DNA from: Desulfuromonadales bacterium | GTDB taxonomy: Bacteria; Desulfobacterota; Desulfuromonadia; Desulfuromonadales; BM103 | DNA length: 64,000 nucleotides | Direction: 5' to 3' | Assembly (NCBI GenBank): GCA_014860225.1 | Contig: JACZKE010000060.1 | Coordinates: 62,001 to 126,000 of the forward strand | Shown here: positions 1 through 8,341 of the stretch, in pieces | Position numbering within the stretch: position 1 is the first letter of the stretch | Layout: the number at the start of each line of letters is the position of its first letter | Position numbers and translations under genes: made by a program | The notes under the pieces: generated by a model | What the model saw: the letters and a program-made list of their open reading frames with translations, nothing else | What the model was told of the DNA's origin: nothing | Database searches by the model: none

Positions 1-582
1 TTCATCAATGTCTTCCTCAAAATATTCATGATCTTTACGCCGTTTTTCGTCATCTCGGCCTTCTTGTCTCTCACCAAAGATGAAGCGCCGGCCGAACGTC
101 AAAGGATTGCGATAAAAGTGACATTGGCGGTTGGCCTGACCTGCTTTGCCTTATTTTTGTTTGGTACTTATATCTTCGCCCTGTTCGGCATCACTCTCGA
201 TGCCTTCCGCATCGGCGCCGGGGCGGTCCTGTTCATCTCGGCGGTTGCAATGATCCAGGGCAAAGCGACCGTCTCCCCCATGGATTCAAAGGAAGACGTC
301 GCTGTCGTGCCTCTGGCGATCCCGATCACCGTGGGGCCCGGCACGATCGGTGCTCTGCTGGTCATGGGGGCTGGCCTTAAAACCGTTCCTGAGAAAGTCA
401 CAGCCTGTTTAGCACTTTTGTGCGCTGTTCTGGCAGTCGGTGGTCTGCTCTTCGCTGCTGGTCGTCTTGAAAGGTTCCTTGGCCAGCAGGGGTTGACGAT
501 CCTCACCAAGTTGACCGGGCTGTTCGTATCCGCCATTGCCGCACAGATTTTTTTTACCGGTCTCAAGAACTTCCTTGCTTAA
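1..582 (+). CDS. MarC family integral membrane protein (5' partial)
   Basis: The frame is open to the first base of the window, so the start codon lies just upstream; the first visible residues already belong to the first membrane helix. The visible protein is almost entirely hydrophobic, with about six membrane segments, and has the layout of the MarC/YchE family of inner-membrane proteins, normally about 200 residues. Typical family features are the early F-x-x-I-x-x-P-F-F-V-I-type helix and the central P-L-A-I-P-I-T-V-G-P-G-T-I-G loop. Family function is unsettled; the early link to multiple antibiotic resistance was not upheld. The next gene starts 21 bases downstream on the same strand, so the two may be cotranscribed. 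Confidence 0.85.
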   Translation, partial: FINVFLKIFMIFTPFFVISAFLSLTKDEAPAERQRIAIKVTLAVGLTCFALFLFGTYIFALFGITLDAFRIGAGAVLFISAVAMIQGKATVSPMDSKEDVAVVPLAIPITVGPGTIGALLVMGAGLKTVPEKVTACLALLCAVLAVGGLLFAAGRLERFLGQQGLTILTKLTGLFVSAIAAQIFFTGLKNFLA

Positions 583-603
583 CCAGGGAAAGGCATAAGT
601 CAA

Positions 604-1311
604 TTGCATCCTCAGCACAAAACAAGTCGGCCGACGAGAAAGCACGAGCCAAGAGGACTGACCCTCCTTCACGAGGACAAGGACCTCATCGTTGTGGAGA
701 AACCTTCGGGATTACTGACCATTGGCACGGATCGGGACAAGTCGCGAACGGTCCATTATCTGCTCAATGATTACGTCCGCAAGGGCAATCCTAAATCGCG
801 TAACCGGGTGTATGTGGTCCATCGCCTGGATCGGGACACGTCCGGTATCCTGATTTTTGCCAAAAGCGTTCAGTCCAAGCAGTTTTTGCAGGAGCATTGG
901 GAGCAGACCGACAAGCATTACCTGGCCATCGTCCACGGTCGACTGGAGCCGAAAGAAGGAATGATCTCCAGCTATCTCGCCGAAAATACGGCACAGAAAG
1001 TCTACTCGACCCTGAACGCCGCCAAAGGGAAACTTTCCCATACGGAGTACAAAGTCTTGCAGGAGACCAAAGGTTTCAGTCTGGTGGACATTCACCTTCT
1101 TACTGGCCGGAAGCACCAGATCCGTGTACATTTTGCCGACAAGGGTCATCCTGTTGCGGGGGACACGAAATACGGAGATGGCGGCGCTGTTTCGAACCGG
1201 CTCGCCCTTCATAGCCGATCGATTTCATTCCTCCATCCCTTTAATGGCAGAAAAATGACCTTCGACACCGGGATGCCGGAGGATTTTGTCCGGTTGCTCG
1301 ATAAACTTTAG
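604..1311 (+). CDS. RluA family RNA pseudouridine synthase
   Basis: Enzyme converting specific uridines in rRNA or tRNA to pseudouridine in the cytoplasm. The signature HRLDRDTSG is present with the catalytic aspartate at about residue 76, and the later GRKHQIRVHF segment is the other conserved family block. At 235 residues it lacks an N-terminal S4 RNA-binding domain, like RluA/TruC-size members. The start is a TTG at 604; no better ATG is available before the conserved region. It follows the MarC-type gene by 21 bases. The target nucleotide cannot be told from sequence. A second, diverged RluA-type gene lies at 17926-18807. Confidence 0.9.
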   Translation: MHPQHKTSRPTRKHEPRGLTLLHEDKDLIVVEKPSGLLTIGTDRDKSRTVHYLLNDYVRKGNPKSRNRVYVVHRLDRDTSGILIFAKSVQSKQFLQEHWEQTDKHYLAIVHGRLEPKEGMISSYLAENTAQKVYSTLNAAKGKLSHTEYKVLQETKGFSLVDIHLLTGRKHQIRVHFADKGHPVAGDTKYGDGGAVSNRLALHSRSISFLHPFNGRKMTFDTGMPEDFVRLLDKL

Positions 1312-1443
1312 TTCATCTCATTGACTGCATCCAGCAAGCATTCCTGGGCCCGGGGAAAATGCAGAAAATACCTTTATCTCCTTCACAACAGATCGGCAGT
1401 GTGTTAGTCAAAGGCAATAAATACTGTCAAAAAAGGAGAAGAT

Positions 1444-1875
1444 ATGTCGGAAAACGCAAACAACAAGACCGCCAAAGTACATTATACCGGGTCTCTGTCT
1501 GACGGGACGGTGTTTGACAGCTCACGTGAACGCGAACCCTTCGAATTCGTGCTCGGTGCCGATCAGGTGATTAACGGTTTCGACGTTGCGGTGGCCGCTA
1601 TGGCCGTCGGTGAAACCAAAACCGTGACTATCCCTGTCGAAGACGCCTATGGACCGCATCATGAAGAGTTGCTGCATGTAATCGAATACAGCCAGTTTGC
1701 CGAGGGTGTGATCCCCGAAGTCGGCATGCAATTGCAGTCAGACGGTGGCGAAGGTTATCCGCCGATGGTCGCGACCGTGACTGAGGTCACCGATGATACG
1801 GTGACCATCGACGCCAATCATCCGTTGGCCGGTGAGAATCTGACTTTCGAGATCGAACTGCTGGAACTGGTCTAG
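1444..1875 (+). CDS. FKBP-type peptidyl-prolyl isomerase, SlyD/SlpA-like
   Basis: Cytoplasmic prolyl isomerase and folding helper. The first 65 residues carry the FKBP core (VHYTGSLSDGTVFDSS, then a G-A-D-Q-V-I-N-G-F-D segment), followed by an inserted-flap-like region around residues 70-125 and return to the FKBP strand at the C-terminus, the arrangement of SlyD and SlpA. The histidine-rich nickel-binding tail of E. coli SlyD is absent, so metal delivery is not supported. An AAAGGAG ribosome binding site sits 5 bases before the ATG. A strong hairpin follows directly after the stop codon. Confidence 0.92.
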   Translation: MSENANNKTAKVHYTGSLSDGTVFDSSREREPFEFVLGADQVINGFDVAVAAMAVGETKTVTIPVEDAYGPHHEELLHVIEYSQFAEGVIPEVGMQLQSDGGEGYPPMVATVTEVTDDTVTIDANHPLAGENLTFEIELLELV

Positions 1876-1937
1876 GAGACTGTCGGACTATACGGACCGA
1901 ATTTGCAGCCGATTCATGGATAGTCCGACAGCCTCCT
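1874..1937. repeat. Hairpin repeat family B, copy 1 (CTGTCGGACTAT stem)
   Basis: A perfect 12-bp stem, CTGTCGGACTAT (1880-1891) with ATAGTCCGACAG (1920-1931), around a 28-base loop. Flanking bases AGGAGA and CCTCCT lengthen the stem by five further pairs after one mismatch. It begins next to the stop codon of the SlyD-like gene and may act as a terminator, although no T-tract follows. The same core recurs at 29191-29244 and, degenerate, at 2923-2961. Confidence 0.8.
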
Positions 1938-2056
1938 GGCGCCACAACCAGGTGAAACGTTAAGGTTTTGTGACGACTATAAAAAGGTCGTGCCTGGTTT
2001 CGGTATAAGTCCTCGTTGTTATTATGACGTTTGAGTCGCTACAACAGGAGCAAACA

Positions 2057-2920
2057 ATGAGCTATGTCTATTTAAATGGTGAATTCGTCAAGAGCGATGT
2101 CGCGACGGTTTCCGTCTTCGATCAGGGCTTTTTGTATGGTGACGGCATCTTTGAAAGCTTCCGTTCCATCGGTGACCGGCTTTACCAGTTTACCCAGCAC
2201 TTCCAGAGACTCCTGCAGTCGGCTGCAGCCCTTTGCTATCCGGTGACCTTCACCCAGCAAGAACTGGAATCGGTTCTGCTGGAGCTGCGACGAAGAAACG
2301 GTTTGCACGAAGCTTATTACCGGATCATCATAACCCGCGGCAAGGGGCAGATCGGATTTCAGCGCACCATGGAGAATGATCTGACCTGTCTGGTGATAGG
2401 CAGAGAATTCCAGGGCCTCGACAACGCCTGTTATCAAAAGGGCATCCAGCTGCGCGTGGCCGAGACCCGCAGAAACGCACCCGAAGCGATTAATCCCAAA
2501 ATCAAGTCAATCAGCAATCTCAACAGTCTGCTGGGCAAACTCGAAGCCACATCCTCGGGAGCCTTTGAAGTGATCATGCTGAATAACAAGGAGCATATCT
2601 GCGAGGGGGCTTCTTCGAATATTTTCTGGACCAGGGGCCAGTGGGTCTTTACCCCCGACGCTTCGACCGGATTGCTGGAAGGAGTGACCCGCTCAACCAT
2701 CATACGGCTGTGCGAAGAAAAGTTGAACCTGCGTGTCATCAAAGGTGAATTCAAGCTTCAGGATCTGAAGTTCTCCGACGAGGTTTTTATCACCTCCACG
2801 TCTTTGGAAGTGATGCCCGTGGTCAAGGTCGACGATTTCACCATTAACCAGGGCTTGGTCGGTCCGATTGCCTATGGCTTGCGGGAGGAGCTGCATCGGG
2901 ATATGGGCAAGTTGACCTGA
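2057..2920 (+). CDS. Class IV PLP aminotransferase (branched-chain / D-amino acid / aminodeoxychorismate lyase type)
   Basis: Fold-type IV PLP enzyme of 287 residues. The N-terminal block VFDQGFLYGDGIFES is diagnostic of the family. The probable PLP lysine is K150 in the I-K-S-I-S-N-L-N segment, and E-G-A-S-S-N-I-F and T-G-L-L-E-G-V-T-R are the conserved cofactor-phosphate loops. The start at 2057 is chosen because CAGGAG lies 6 bases upstream and homologues begin at this point; an upstream in-frame ATG at 2024 has no ribosome binding site. Substrate is uncertain: IlvE, D-alanine aminotransferase and PabC share these motifs. It stands alone between two hairpin repeats, with no branched-chain or folate genes nearby. 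Confidence 0.85.
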   Translation: MSYVYLNGEFVKSDVATVSVFDQGFLYGDGIFESFRSIGDRLYQFTQHFQRLLQSAAALCYPVTFTQQELESVLLELRRRNGLHEAYYRIIITRGKGQIGFQRTMENDLTCLVIGREFQGLDNACYQKGIQLRVAETRRNAPEAINPKIKSISNLNSLLGKLEATSSGAFEVIMLNNKEHICEGASSNIFWTRGQWVFTPDASTGLLEGVTRSTIIRLCEEKLNLRVIKGEFKLQDLKFSDEVFITSTSLEVMPVVKVDDFTINQGLVGPIAYGLREELHRDMGKLT

Positions 2921-2965
2921 GGCTGTACGGGACAATCACTTCAGCCTGTATTGTCCGACAGATAC
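2921..2965. repeat. Hairpin repeat family B, degenerate copy
   Basis: Directly after the aminotransferase stop codon, CTGTACGGGACAAT (2923-2936) faces ATTGTCCGACAG (2950-2961). The right arm matches the family B core at 1880-1931 except that the central ACTAT is ACAAT; the left arm has diverged. The loop is shorter than in the other two copies. It may serve as a terminator for the upstream gene. Confidence 0.6.
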
Positions 2966-3046
2966 TGGCCGCTTAGTCATAGCTTCTTGACCGTCCGAAC
3001 GTTCTCCCGGTACTCAGACGTTGAAACAAATGAGGATGTCCCGGGA

Positions 3047-3571
3047 TTACTCCGCCCGCAGCTCCATATCGATCAGCACCTGTTTCAGTCGCTCCAGGGT
3101 CACTTCGAGAATCTTGTTGTCTTCAAAGAGAACTTCCTTCTCTTGTAGAGTGTGGGCGAGTTCCTCTCTTTTCTTGGCCAGGCTGTTTTGCTGTTGCCGC
3201 TGCTGCTCGGCGATATCGGTAATACCTGCAGCTCTGTCCCGCCATTCTCCTTGCGGATATTTCTTCGGTAACTGTTTCAGGGTCTTCAGGTCGCGGGATT
3301 TGATGTATTGATCCACACCCTTTGCGAAGAGCTCGGTTTCTTCGGCGATATCGATGATGCCTTCGGCTCTGTCCCGCCATTCACCTCGCGGATATTTCTG
3401 CGGTAGCAGTTTCAGAGTCGTCAGATCGCGGGATTCGATATACTGGTCCATGCCTTGCGCGAAGAGCTTGGTTTCTTCTGAGGTGGGCATGGTCAACATG
3501 GGCAGGCTGCTGCACCCGCTCAGCATGAGGTAAACCAGAAGTGGAGAGAACCAGCGGATTACTGTTGTCAT
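3047..3571 (-). CDS. Lipoprotein with two 45-residue tandem repeats and a coiled-coil tail
   Basis: A 174-residue protein with a lipoprotein signal, hydrophobic core then L-S-G-C with the lipidated cysteine at residue 20; Ser at +2 would suggest the outer membrane by the E. coli rule. Residues 32-76 and 77-121 are two near-identical repeats (E-E-T-x-L-F-A-x-G-x-D-Q-Y-I-x-S-R-D-L). Residues 122-174 are rich in Gln, Glu, Lys and Leu and probably form a coiled coil. No named family is recognised. Its start overlaps the stop of the upstream GGDEF gene by 4 bases (ATGA), so the two are translationally coupled and probably act together. Confidence 0.75.
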   Translation of the reverse strand: MTTVIRWFSPLLVYLMLSGCSSLPMLTMPTSEETKLFAQGMDQYIESRDLTTLKLLPQKYPRGEWRDRAEGIIDIAEETELFAKGVDQYIKSRDLKTLKQLPKKYPQGEWRDRAAGITDIAEQQRQQQNSLAKKREELAHTLQEKEVLFEDNKILEVTLERLKQVLIDMELRAE

Positions 3572-4896
3572 GATAGTTGCTTCCTACGGTCAATGAGATA
3601 GTTGCTGTTCTTGAGCTGTTTCAGATGCCCTTTCATCCTTGCACAATTGTGGCTGATGGTCAAAAGGGAAGGATGTTCCAGATTTTCGGAGAGTGTGATG
3701 GCAATGGACATGGTCAGTAGCGGAAAGGTGCGCTTGATGCCATACCGGTCAGTGCCGAGAATGAAACCTGCCTTCAGGTCTTTTTCATCGTAAAGTTCCG
3801 GGACGTGACGGTCGAAGGTGCTGATGATGGCTTTCGCGATCTCTTCGGCGCGATACGGTTCCGTCAGGACCACATAATCGTCTCCACCGATATGGCCGAC
3901 CAGATCTTCCTTGCCGCCGTGCCGTTCAACGACCTCCTGAATCAGATTGCCGACGATGTTGATTGCATCGCTGCCGGTCTTGTAGCCGTAGTGGTCGCCG
4001 TAAGCCTTGAAATTGTCCAGGTCGATATACAGGTGGGCGAATGGCAGTTTCTGTGCGATGCGCTGTTCCAGTTCACGATCAATCGCCAGGTTCCCGGGCA
4101 GACGGGTCAAGGGATTGGCATCCAGGTGCAGTTGCTCCAGCTCCATGAGCTTATGCGCCATACTGGCAAAGTCCCGGGCAAGTTGACCGAACTCGTCATT
4201 GCTGCGGATATCAATCCGGGTTTCGAAGTCCCCGGCAGCAATGTCCCGTGTGGCTTTTTGCAGAGCATTGACCGAGCCGTGAATACTGGCGATCACGGTG
4301 AGGGCAACGGGAGCCGAGAGGATGATGCCGATGAGGCTGATGATCAGAGTCAGCCGGTAGGCCTTATTGCTCTGCTGCGACAGCTCGTACAGGCCTTTGT
4401 CCAAAGCGGACTGATGCTGTGCCCTGAGGTCGGCCAGCTCTGCAAAGAGCCGACTGCGCAGCGGTGCTGTCGTAGTCGAGGCCATGGCCGCGGCCCGATC
4501 CCAGTCGCCCTCGGCAAAGATTTGAATGAGGAGACGGGTCTGTGACGTGTATTCATCAATTCTGGCGGGCAGGGACATGAAGTAGACGGGCAGAGGAAAT
4601 GTTTTGACGTCAGCGAACAGATTGTCGAGATCTGCGGCGCGCCGTTCGAGCAAGCCAAGCAACTGTGGATCGCGCAGGATGACCAGTTGCTTTTCCAGGT
4701 TCTCCTGGCCCAACAGGTTCTGCCTCATGTCCCGCAGCAGGGTAAAGACCTGGAACTGGCCTCCCACCAGTTGCTCGGTACGGCGATTATGGTCATGCAG
4801 GCTGATCAGGGCATAACCGAGAGCAAGCATGCTGAACGTGATTATTACCAGATAACCAAGGGCGACTTTCCTGGTTACCGTGAAATAGGACCCCAT
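3568..4896 (-). CDS. Membrane HAMP-GGDEF protein with GGDDY active-site variant
   Basis: A 442-residue inner-membrane protein: one membrane helix near residues 10-30, an extracytoplasmic helical region, a second helix near 175-200, a HAMP segment to about 255, then a GGDEF domain. The signature reads G337-G338-D339-D340-Y341 rather than GG(D/E)EF. The fourth position normally supplies the catalytic and metal-contacting glutamate, so cyclic di-GMP synthesis is possible but uncertain. The periplasmic part looks like a four-helix-bundle sensor. AGGAGC precedes the ATG. It is coupled by a 4-base overlap to the downstream repeat lipoprotein, a likely partner or signal input. Confidence 0.85.
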   Translation of the reverse strand: MGSYFTVTRKVALGYLVIITFSMLALGYALISLHDHNRRTEQLVGGQFQVFTLLRDMRQNLLGQENLEKQLVILRDPQLLGLLERRAADLDNLFADVKTFPLPVYFMSLPARIDEYTSQTRLLIQIFAEGDWDRAAAMASTTTAPLRSRLFAELADLRAQHQSALDKGLYELSQQSNKAYRLTLIISLIGIILSAPVALTVIASIHGSVNALQKATRDIAAGDFETRIDIRSNDEFGQLARDFASMAHKLMELEQLHLDANPLTRLPGNLAIDRELEQRIAQKLPFAHLYIDLDNFKAYGDHYGYKTGSDAINIVGNLIQEVVERHGGKEDLVGHIGGDDYVVLTEPYRAEEIAKAIISTFDRHVPELYDEKDLKAGFILGTDRYGIKRTFPLLTMSIAITLSENLEHPSLLTISHNCARMKGHLKQLKNSNYLIDRRKQLS

Positions 4897-5035
4897 TTCT
4901 GCTCCTGTTCATGGAATCAGTCTCGATTCACGAATCGTTTATATCTACCATACTCTGACCGGAGTGATAAGCCTCATATGTCAGGATTGTCGGTCAGAGG
5001 CTGTCGTCAGCTCTTCTTGGTGCTATAATTAAAAA

Positions 5036-7099
5036 ATGTTGCGGATTATGATCCTCATATTGCTTCTGTGGCCGTTGGGAATCGTTCCTGTGATGGCTGC
5101 TGCGAATGGTCTGATCGACCAGAGACTGTCCATCCAACTCTTCCCGGAAGAACATCGACTGGAAGGGCGAGCGGTTTTGACTCCTGCTGACAGTAACTCC
5201 GAACTGCCGGAAATGTTTCGCCTGGCGGTCGGGGCCGATATCGATGCGGTGACTACCGACGGCAAGCCGACGGACTTCACATTTGACAAAGGGCTCCTGC
5301 AGATACCGCCGGGGAGTGAAGTCTCCAATCTGACCATCTCTTACCGGGTTCGTTTCGATGACCCCGTACCGCAGGATTTTGTAGGCATTGAGGACCCATC
5401 CTTTGGTATTGCGGCAACGATTATGCCTCAAGGCAGCTTCCTTTCCGATAATTCCGGCTGGCATCCGCTGCCGGTCGACAGGCAAAGTCGTTTCCACGTG
5501 ACGATTATCGGACCGCCAGGTCTGTACGGAGTCACCGCCGGCCGCCTGGTCGAGCTTGATTCCAGCGCGACACGCTCACAAACGATCTGGCAGACGCGGC
5601 TGCCTCAGTCCAGTCTGGCCCTGGCTGCGGGCTACTATCAAGTCAAACGGGAGGATCTTGGCGAGATACAACTCCTGGCCTTTACCAGTGTGGAGAATGC
5701 CGCCCTTGCAGCGGACTACCTGGAATCGTGCCGTGAATACATGCAGCTCTACCAGGCATTGTTCGGACCCTATCCTTACGCCAAGTTCGCCGTAGTGGAG
5801 AACTTCTACCCCACAGGCTACGGTCTTCCCGGCTGGACCCTGCTCGGTAGCAGCGTGATCAGACTGCCGTTTATCCGCACCACCAGCCTGCCTCATGAGA
5901 TTGCCCACGCCTGGTGGGGTAATGCGATCGAGATCGATTATCAATCGGGCAACTGGGGCGAAGGGTTGGCCACTTATGTCGCTGACTACTACCTGCAAGA
6001 ACTGTATGCACCTGCAGAGGCGTTCGAGTATCGACGCAAGATCCTGCGTGACTATGCGACCCTGGTTGAAGCCGGTGACGACCTGCCGTTGACTGATTTT
6101 CGCAGCCGAATGACAAAGCGCGATCAGGCGGTCGGCTACGGCAAGGCGGCCATGGTCTTTCACATGCTGCGCAAGCTGATCGGCGATGAAGCTTTTTGGC
6201 AAGGTCTGCAGGCCACGGCGCGTGACGGCCTTGGCAAGCACTTCGCCTGGAGCGATTTGCGGCGGCACTTCGAGGCCGCATCCGCTATGGATCTCTCGGT
6301 ATTCTTCCGTCAATGGACCCGAAGGGCCGGCGCCCCGCAACTACGATTGGCGGATGTCAGTGTCATACCTGTCGATGCCGGTTGGCAGGTTTCCGGTAGC
6401 ATCCTCCAGGAAGAGCCTGTCTACGACCTTGCTGTGCCGTTGCGACTGGAAACCGCAACACACAAGCATGATCAGACCTTTGACCTTGCCGGAAGCCAAA
6501 AACCCTTTGTCTTCACAGTCAACGCTCGGCCGATCAGCCTCACCGTTGATCCCGAGAGCAACCTGTTCCGCAAACTCTACCCTGAGGAACTGCCGGCAAC
6601 GGTGAATAACCTGCGTGCATCAAAGGCGCCTCTGGTCGTTGTCTCGACCGGGTCCGAGGCATTACTCGGAGCCTCCCGCGATCTGCTGCGTGGTCTGCAA
6701 TGGCACCAGGCTCCGGTGATGAGCGAAGAAGATTACCTCCGCCAACAACCTCCCGGCAGAGACCTGCTCATGCTTGGCTGGCCCAAAAGCCTGGACTTGC
6801 GGCCTATACTGCCTGCCGGCTTCACTGCTGCGGCAAATCAGTTTTCGATCGGTGACAAGACGTATGCAGAAGCACAAGATGTTTTGTTCATGGTCATGGC
6901 CAGCCATGAAGATCATCATGTCACGGGATATTTTCTGCCCGGCTCGCTTGCAGCATCCCGGGACACGGCCCGCCGCATCCCTCACTACGGCCGCTATAGC
7001 TATCTGGTTTTTCGTGTCGGCAGCAATCAGGTCAAGGCGACCTGGGAAACAGAACATTCGCCACTGAAGATTCTTTTCGAAAAGGAACCTATTCCATGA
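5036..7099 (+). CDS. Exported M1-like zinc metallopeptidase
   Basis: A 687-residue protein with a signal peptide (hydrophobic residues 3-20, then A-A-A). The zinc site H287-E-I-A-H291 is followed by A-W-W-G-N and, 17 residues after the second histidine, by the glutamate of G-E-G-L-A-T-Y, close to the M1 pattern HExxH-X18-E. The GAMEN exopeptidase motif of classical M1 aminopeptidases is not seen; the equivalent place reads T-G-Y-G-L-P-G-W-T-L-L-G. Aminopeptidase activity is therefore unproven. An N-terminal beta-sandwich and a C-terminal extension flank the catalytic domain. It is coupled to the ChaN-like gene by an ATGA overlap. TATAAT at 5024-5029 lies only 6 bases before this ATG, so a leaderless mRNA or a start at 5048 is possible. 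Confidence 0.85.
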   Translation: MLRIMILILLLWPLGIVPVMAAANGLIDQRLSIQLFPEEHRLEGRAVLTPADSNSELPEMFRLAVGADIDAVTTDGKPTDFTFDKGLLQIPPGSEVSNLTISYRVRFDDPVPQDFVGIEDPSFGIAATIMPQGSFLSDNSGWHPLPVDRQSRFHVTIIGPPGLYGVTAGRLVELDSSATRSQTIWQTRLPQSSLALAAGYYQVKREDLGEIQLLAFTSVENAALAADYLESCREYMQLYQALFGPYPYAKFAVVENFYPTGYGLPGWTLLGSSVIRLPFIRTTSLPHEIAHAWWGNAIEIDYQSGNWGEGLATYVADYYLQELYAPAEAFEYRRKILRDYATLVEAGDDLPLTDFRSRMTKRDQAVGYGKAAMVFHMLRKLIGDEAFWQGLQATARDGLGKHFAWSDLRRHFEAASAMDLSVFFRQWTRRAGAPQLRLADVSVIPVDAGWQVSGSILQEEPVYDLAVPLRLETATHKHDQTFDLAGSQKPFVFTVNARPISLTVDPESNLFRKLYPEELPATVNNLRASKAPLVVVSTGSEALLGASRDLLRGLQWHQAPVMSEEDYLRQQPPGRDLLMLGWPKSLDLRPILPAGFTAAANQFSIGDKTYAEAQDVLFMVMASHEDHHVTGYFLPGSLAASRDTARRIPHYGRYSYLVFRVGSNQVKATWETEHSPLKILFEKEPIP

Positions 7100-7968
7100 A
7101 CTCCATGCGCCTGCTGATCCTGCTGTCACTTGTCGCCGGTTTCACCCTGTCGTCCTCGACAAAGATCCTGGCTCACCCGCATATCTTCGACGTCGCAGCG
7201 GAGACTGAGGTCTCCCCGGATGATCTGCTCGATGACCTGCGACGCGTACAGGTCATCTTTTTGGGAGAATTCCATGATCATGTCGGTCATCACAGCGCCC
7301 AGCTGAGCATCATCGATGCCCTCGACGATGATGAACGACCGCTGGCAATCGGACTCGAAATGTTCCGCAAGGAAAGCCAGGAGGCCCTCGACCGCTGGAC
7401 CGGCAAGGATATGCCTTTGCTGGAATTTCTGATGGTCTACAACGACAATTGGAGCATGTGGGAGGCGTACCGGGAGATTTTCATCCACGCCCGCAACGAG
7501 GGAGTGAAGATGATCGGACTCAACATCCCGCGCAGTATTACCAGAAAGGTGGCACGCAACGGATTTCAGTCGCTTCCCGAAGAAGATCGAAAGGCGCTCG
7601 GCAATGTCGAGTGCCAGGTCAATCCGTTTTACAGCAATTATATCCGCCGGGCGATGGGCGGCTATGGCGGTCACGGCGACCAGTACCTCTATTTCTGCGA
7701 GGCTCAGCTGCTCTGGGATACCATGATGGCGCGCAACCTGGTCGCGTTCCTGCGGGAGAATCCGGACTACCGGGTGGTGGTTCTGGCCGGTAGCGGCCAT
7801 GCCTGGAAATTTGGTATACCCAGGCAGATGCTTGAGGAAGCGAAGATCAGTTACCGGGTACTGCTACCGGAATATTTTTCTCGCGTCGATCGAAGTAATG
7901 TGAATGTTGAGATCACCGACTACCTGTGGTTGGACGTAGGTGTGGATGGCTGGACGTTCTCAAACTAG
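7096..7968 (+). CDS. ChaN family (DUF399) heme-binding-like exported protein
   Basis: A 290-residue protein with a signal peptide over residues 1-26 but no lipobox cysteine, unlike lipoproteins of the family. Conserved blocks are L-G-E-F-H-D-H near residue 56, G-L-E-M-F near 84 and A-G-S-G-H-A-W near 231, typical of the ChaN/DUF399 family, whose Campylobacter member ChaN binds heme at the cell surface. Heme or iron handling is therefore an inference from family. The gene overlaps the M1-like peptidase gene by 4 bases and is cotranscribed with it. Its stop codon TAG (7966-7968) lies inside the first copy of a 90-bp repeat, so the C-terminus may have been altered by repeat insertion. Confidence 0.85.
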   Translation: MNSMRLLILLSLVAGFTLSSSTKILAHPHIFDVAAETEVSPDDLLDDLRRVQVIFLGEFHDHVGHHSAQLSIIDALDDDERPLAIGLEMFRKESQEALDRWTGKDMPLLEFLMVYNDNWSMWEAYREIFIHARNEGVKMIGLNIPRSITRKVARNGFQSLPEEDRKALGNVECQVNPFYSNYIRRAMGGYGGHGDQYLYFCEAQLLWDTMMARNLVAFLRENPDYRVVVLAGSGHAWKFGIPRQMLEEAKISYRVLLPEYFSRVDRSNVNVEITDYLWLDVGVDGWTFSN

Positions 7969-8233
7969 TTTTCGTCCGGAAACGGCCCTTTTCCGCAATC
8001 TCTGCGTCAATCAGCGGATTTGATTGTGCGGCGTAAAGGACTACGCCTCCGCTCAAATCCTTGATTTCCTTGACCTTGCGAAAAATTGCTCGTTTCCGGC
8101 TCGAAAACTGTTGTATGTGTTGTCTGGAGTTTCCGGATGGCAACAAACTAGTTTTCGTCCGGAAACGGCCCTTTTCCGCAATCTCTGCGTCAATCAGCGG
8201 ATTTGATTGTGCGGCGTAAAGGACTACGCCTCC
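7961..8233. repeat. Repeat family A: 183-bp unit with an exact 90-bp direct duplication
   Basis: Bases 7961-8050 and 8144-8233 are identical over 90 positions, with a period of 183 bp. Each copy holds a small hairpin GGCGTA-AAGGAC-TACGCC. The spacer 8051-8143 ends with TCTGGA-GTT-TCCGGATGG, a short hairpin recurring alone at several other intergenic sites. A diverged copy lies at about 20205-20330. On the reverse strand the unit is an open frame, but the frame is poorly placed for translation, so this is best treated as a non-coding repeat. It fills most of the gap between the ChaN-like and patatin genes. Confidence 0.9.
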
Positions 8234-8254
8234 ACGTGAGGACGCAGCAAATTT

Positions 8255-8282
8255 CTTGCGTGCCTGCCTTGTCAGGCGCAAG
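8255..8282. promoter_or_regulatory. Small hairpin upstream of the patatin gene
   Basis: CTTGC-GT-GCCTG pairs with CAGGC-GCAAG around a 6-base loop, giving ten base pairs with a two-base bulge. It lies between repeat family A and the ribosome binding site at about 8330. Its role is unknown: a leader structure or a remnant of the repeat are both possible. Confidence 0.35.
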
Positions 8283-8341
8283 ATGCAGAGCCGGACTCTT
8301 CATTATGAGTCAAAACTTGGCAGGATGTTCAGGATACCGTT

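Noticed and set aside
3805-4545. 246-codon plus-strand frame opposite the GGDEF gene
   Set aside because: Antisense shadow of a recognisable protein.
7913-8281. Reverse-strand open frame over the family A repeats
   Set aside because: The peptide repeat is only the translation of a DNA repeat; it overlaps the ChaN-like gene and has no ribosome binding site.
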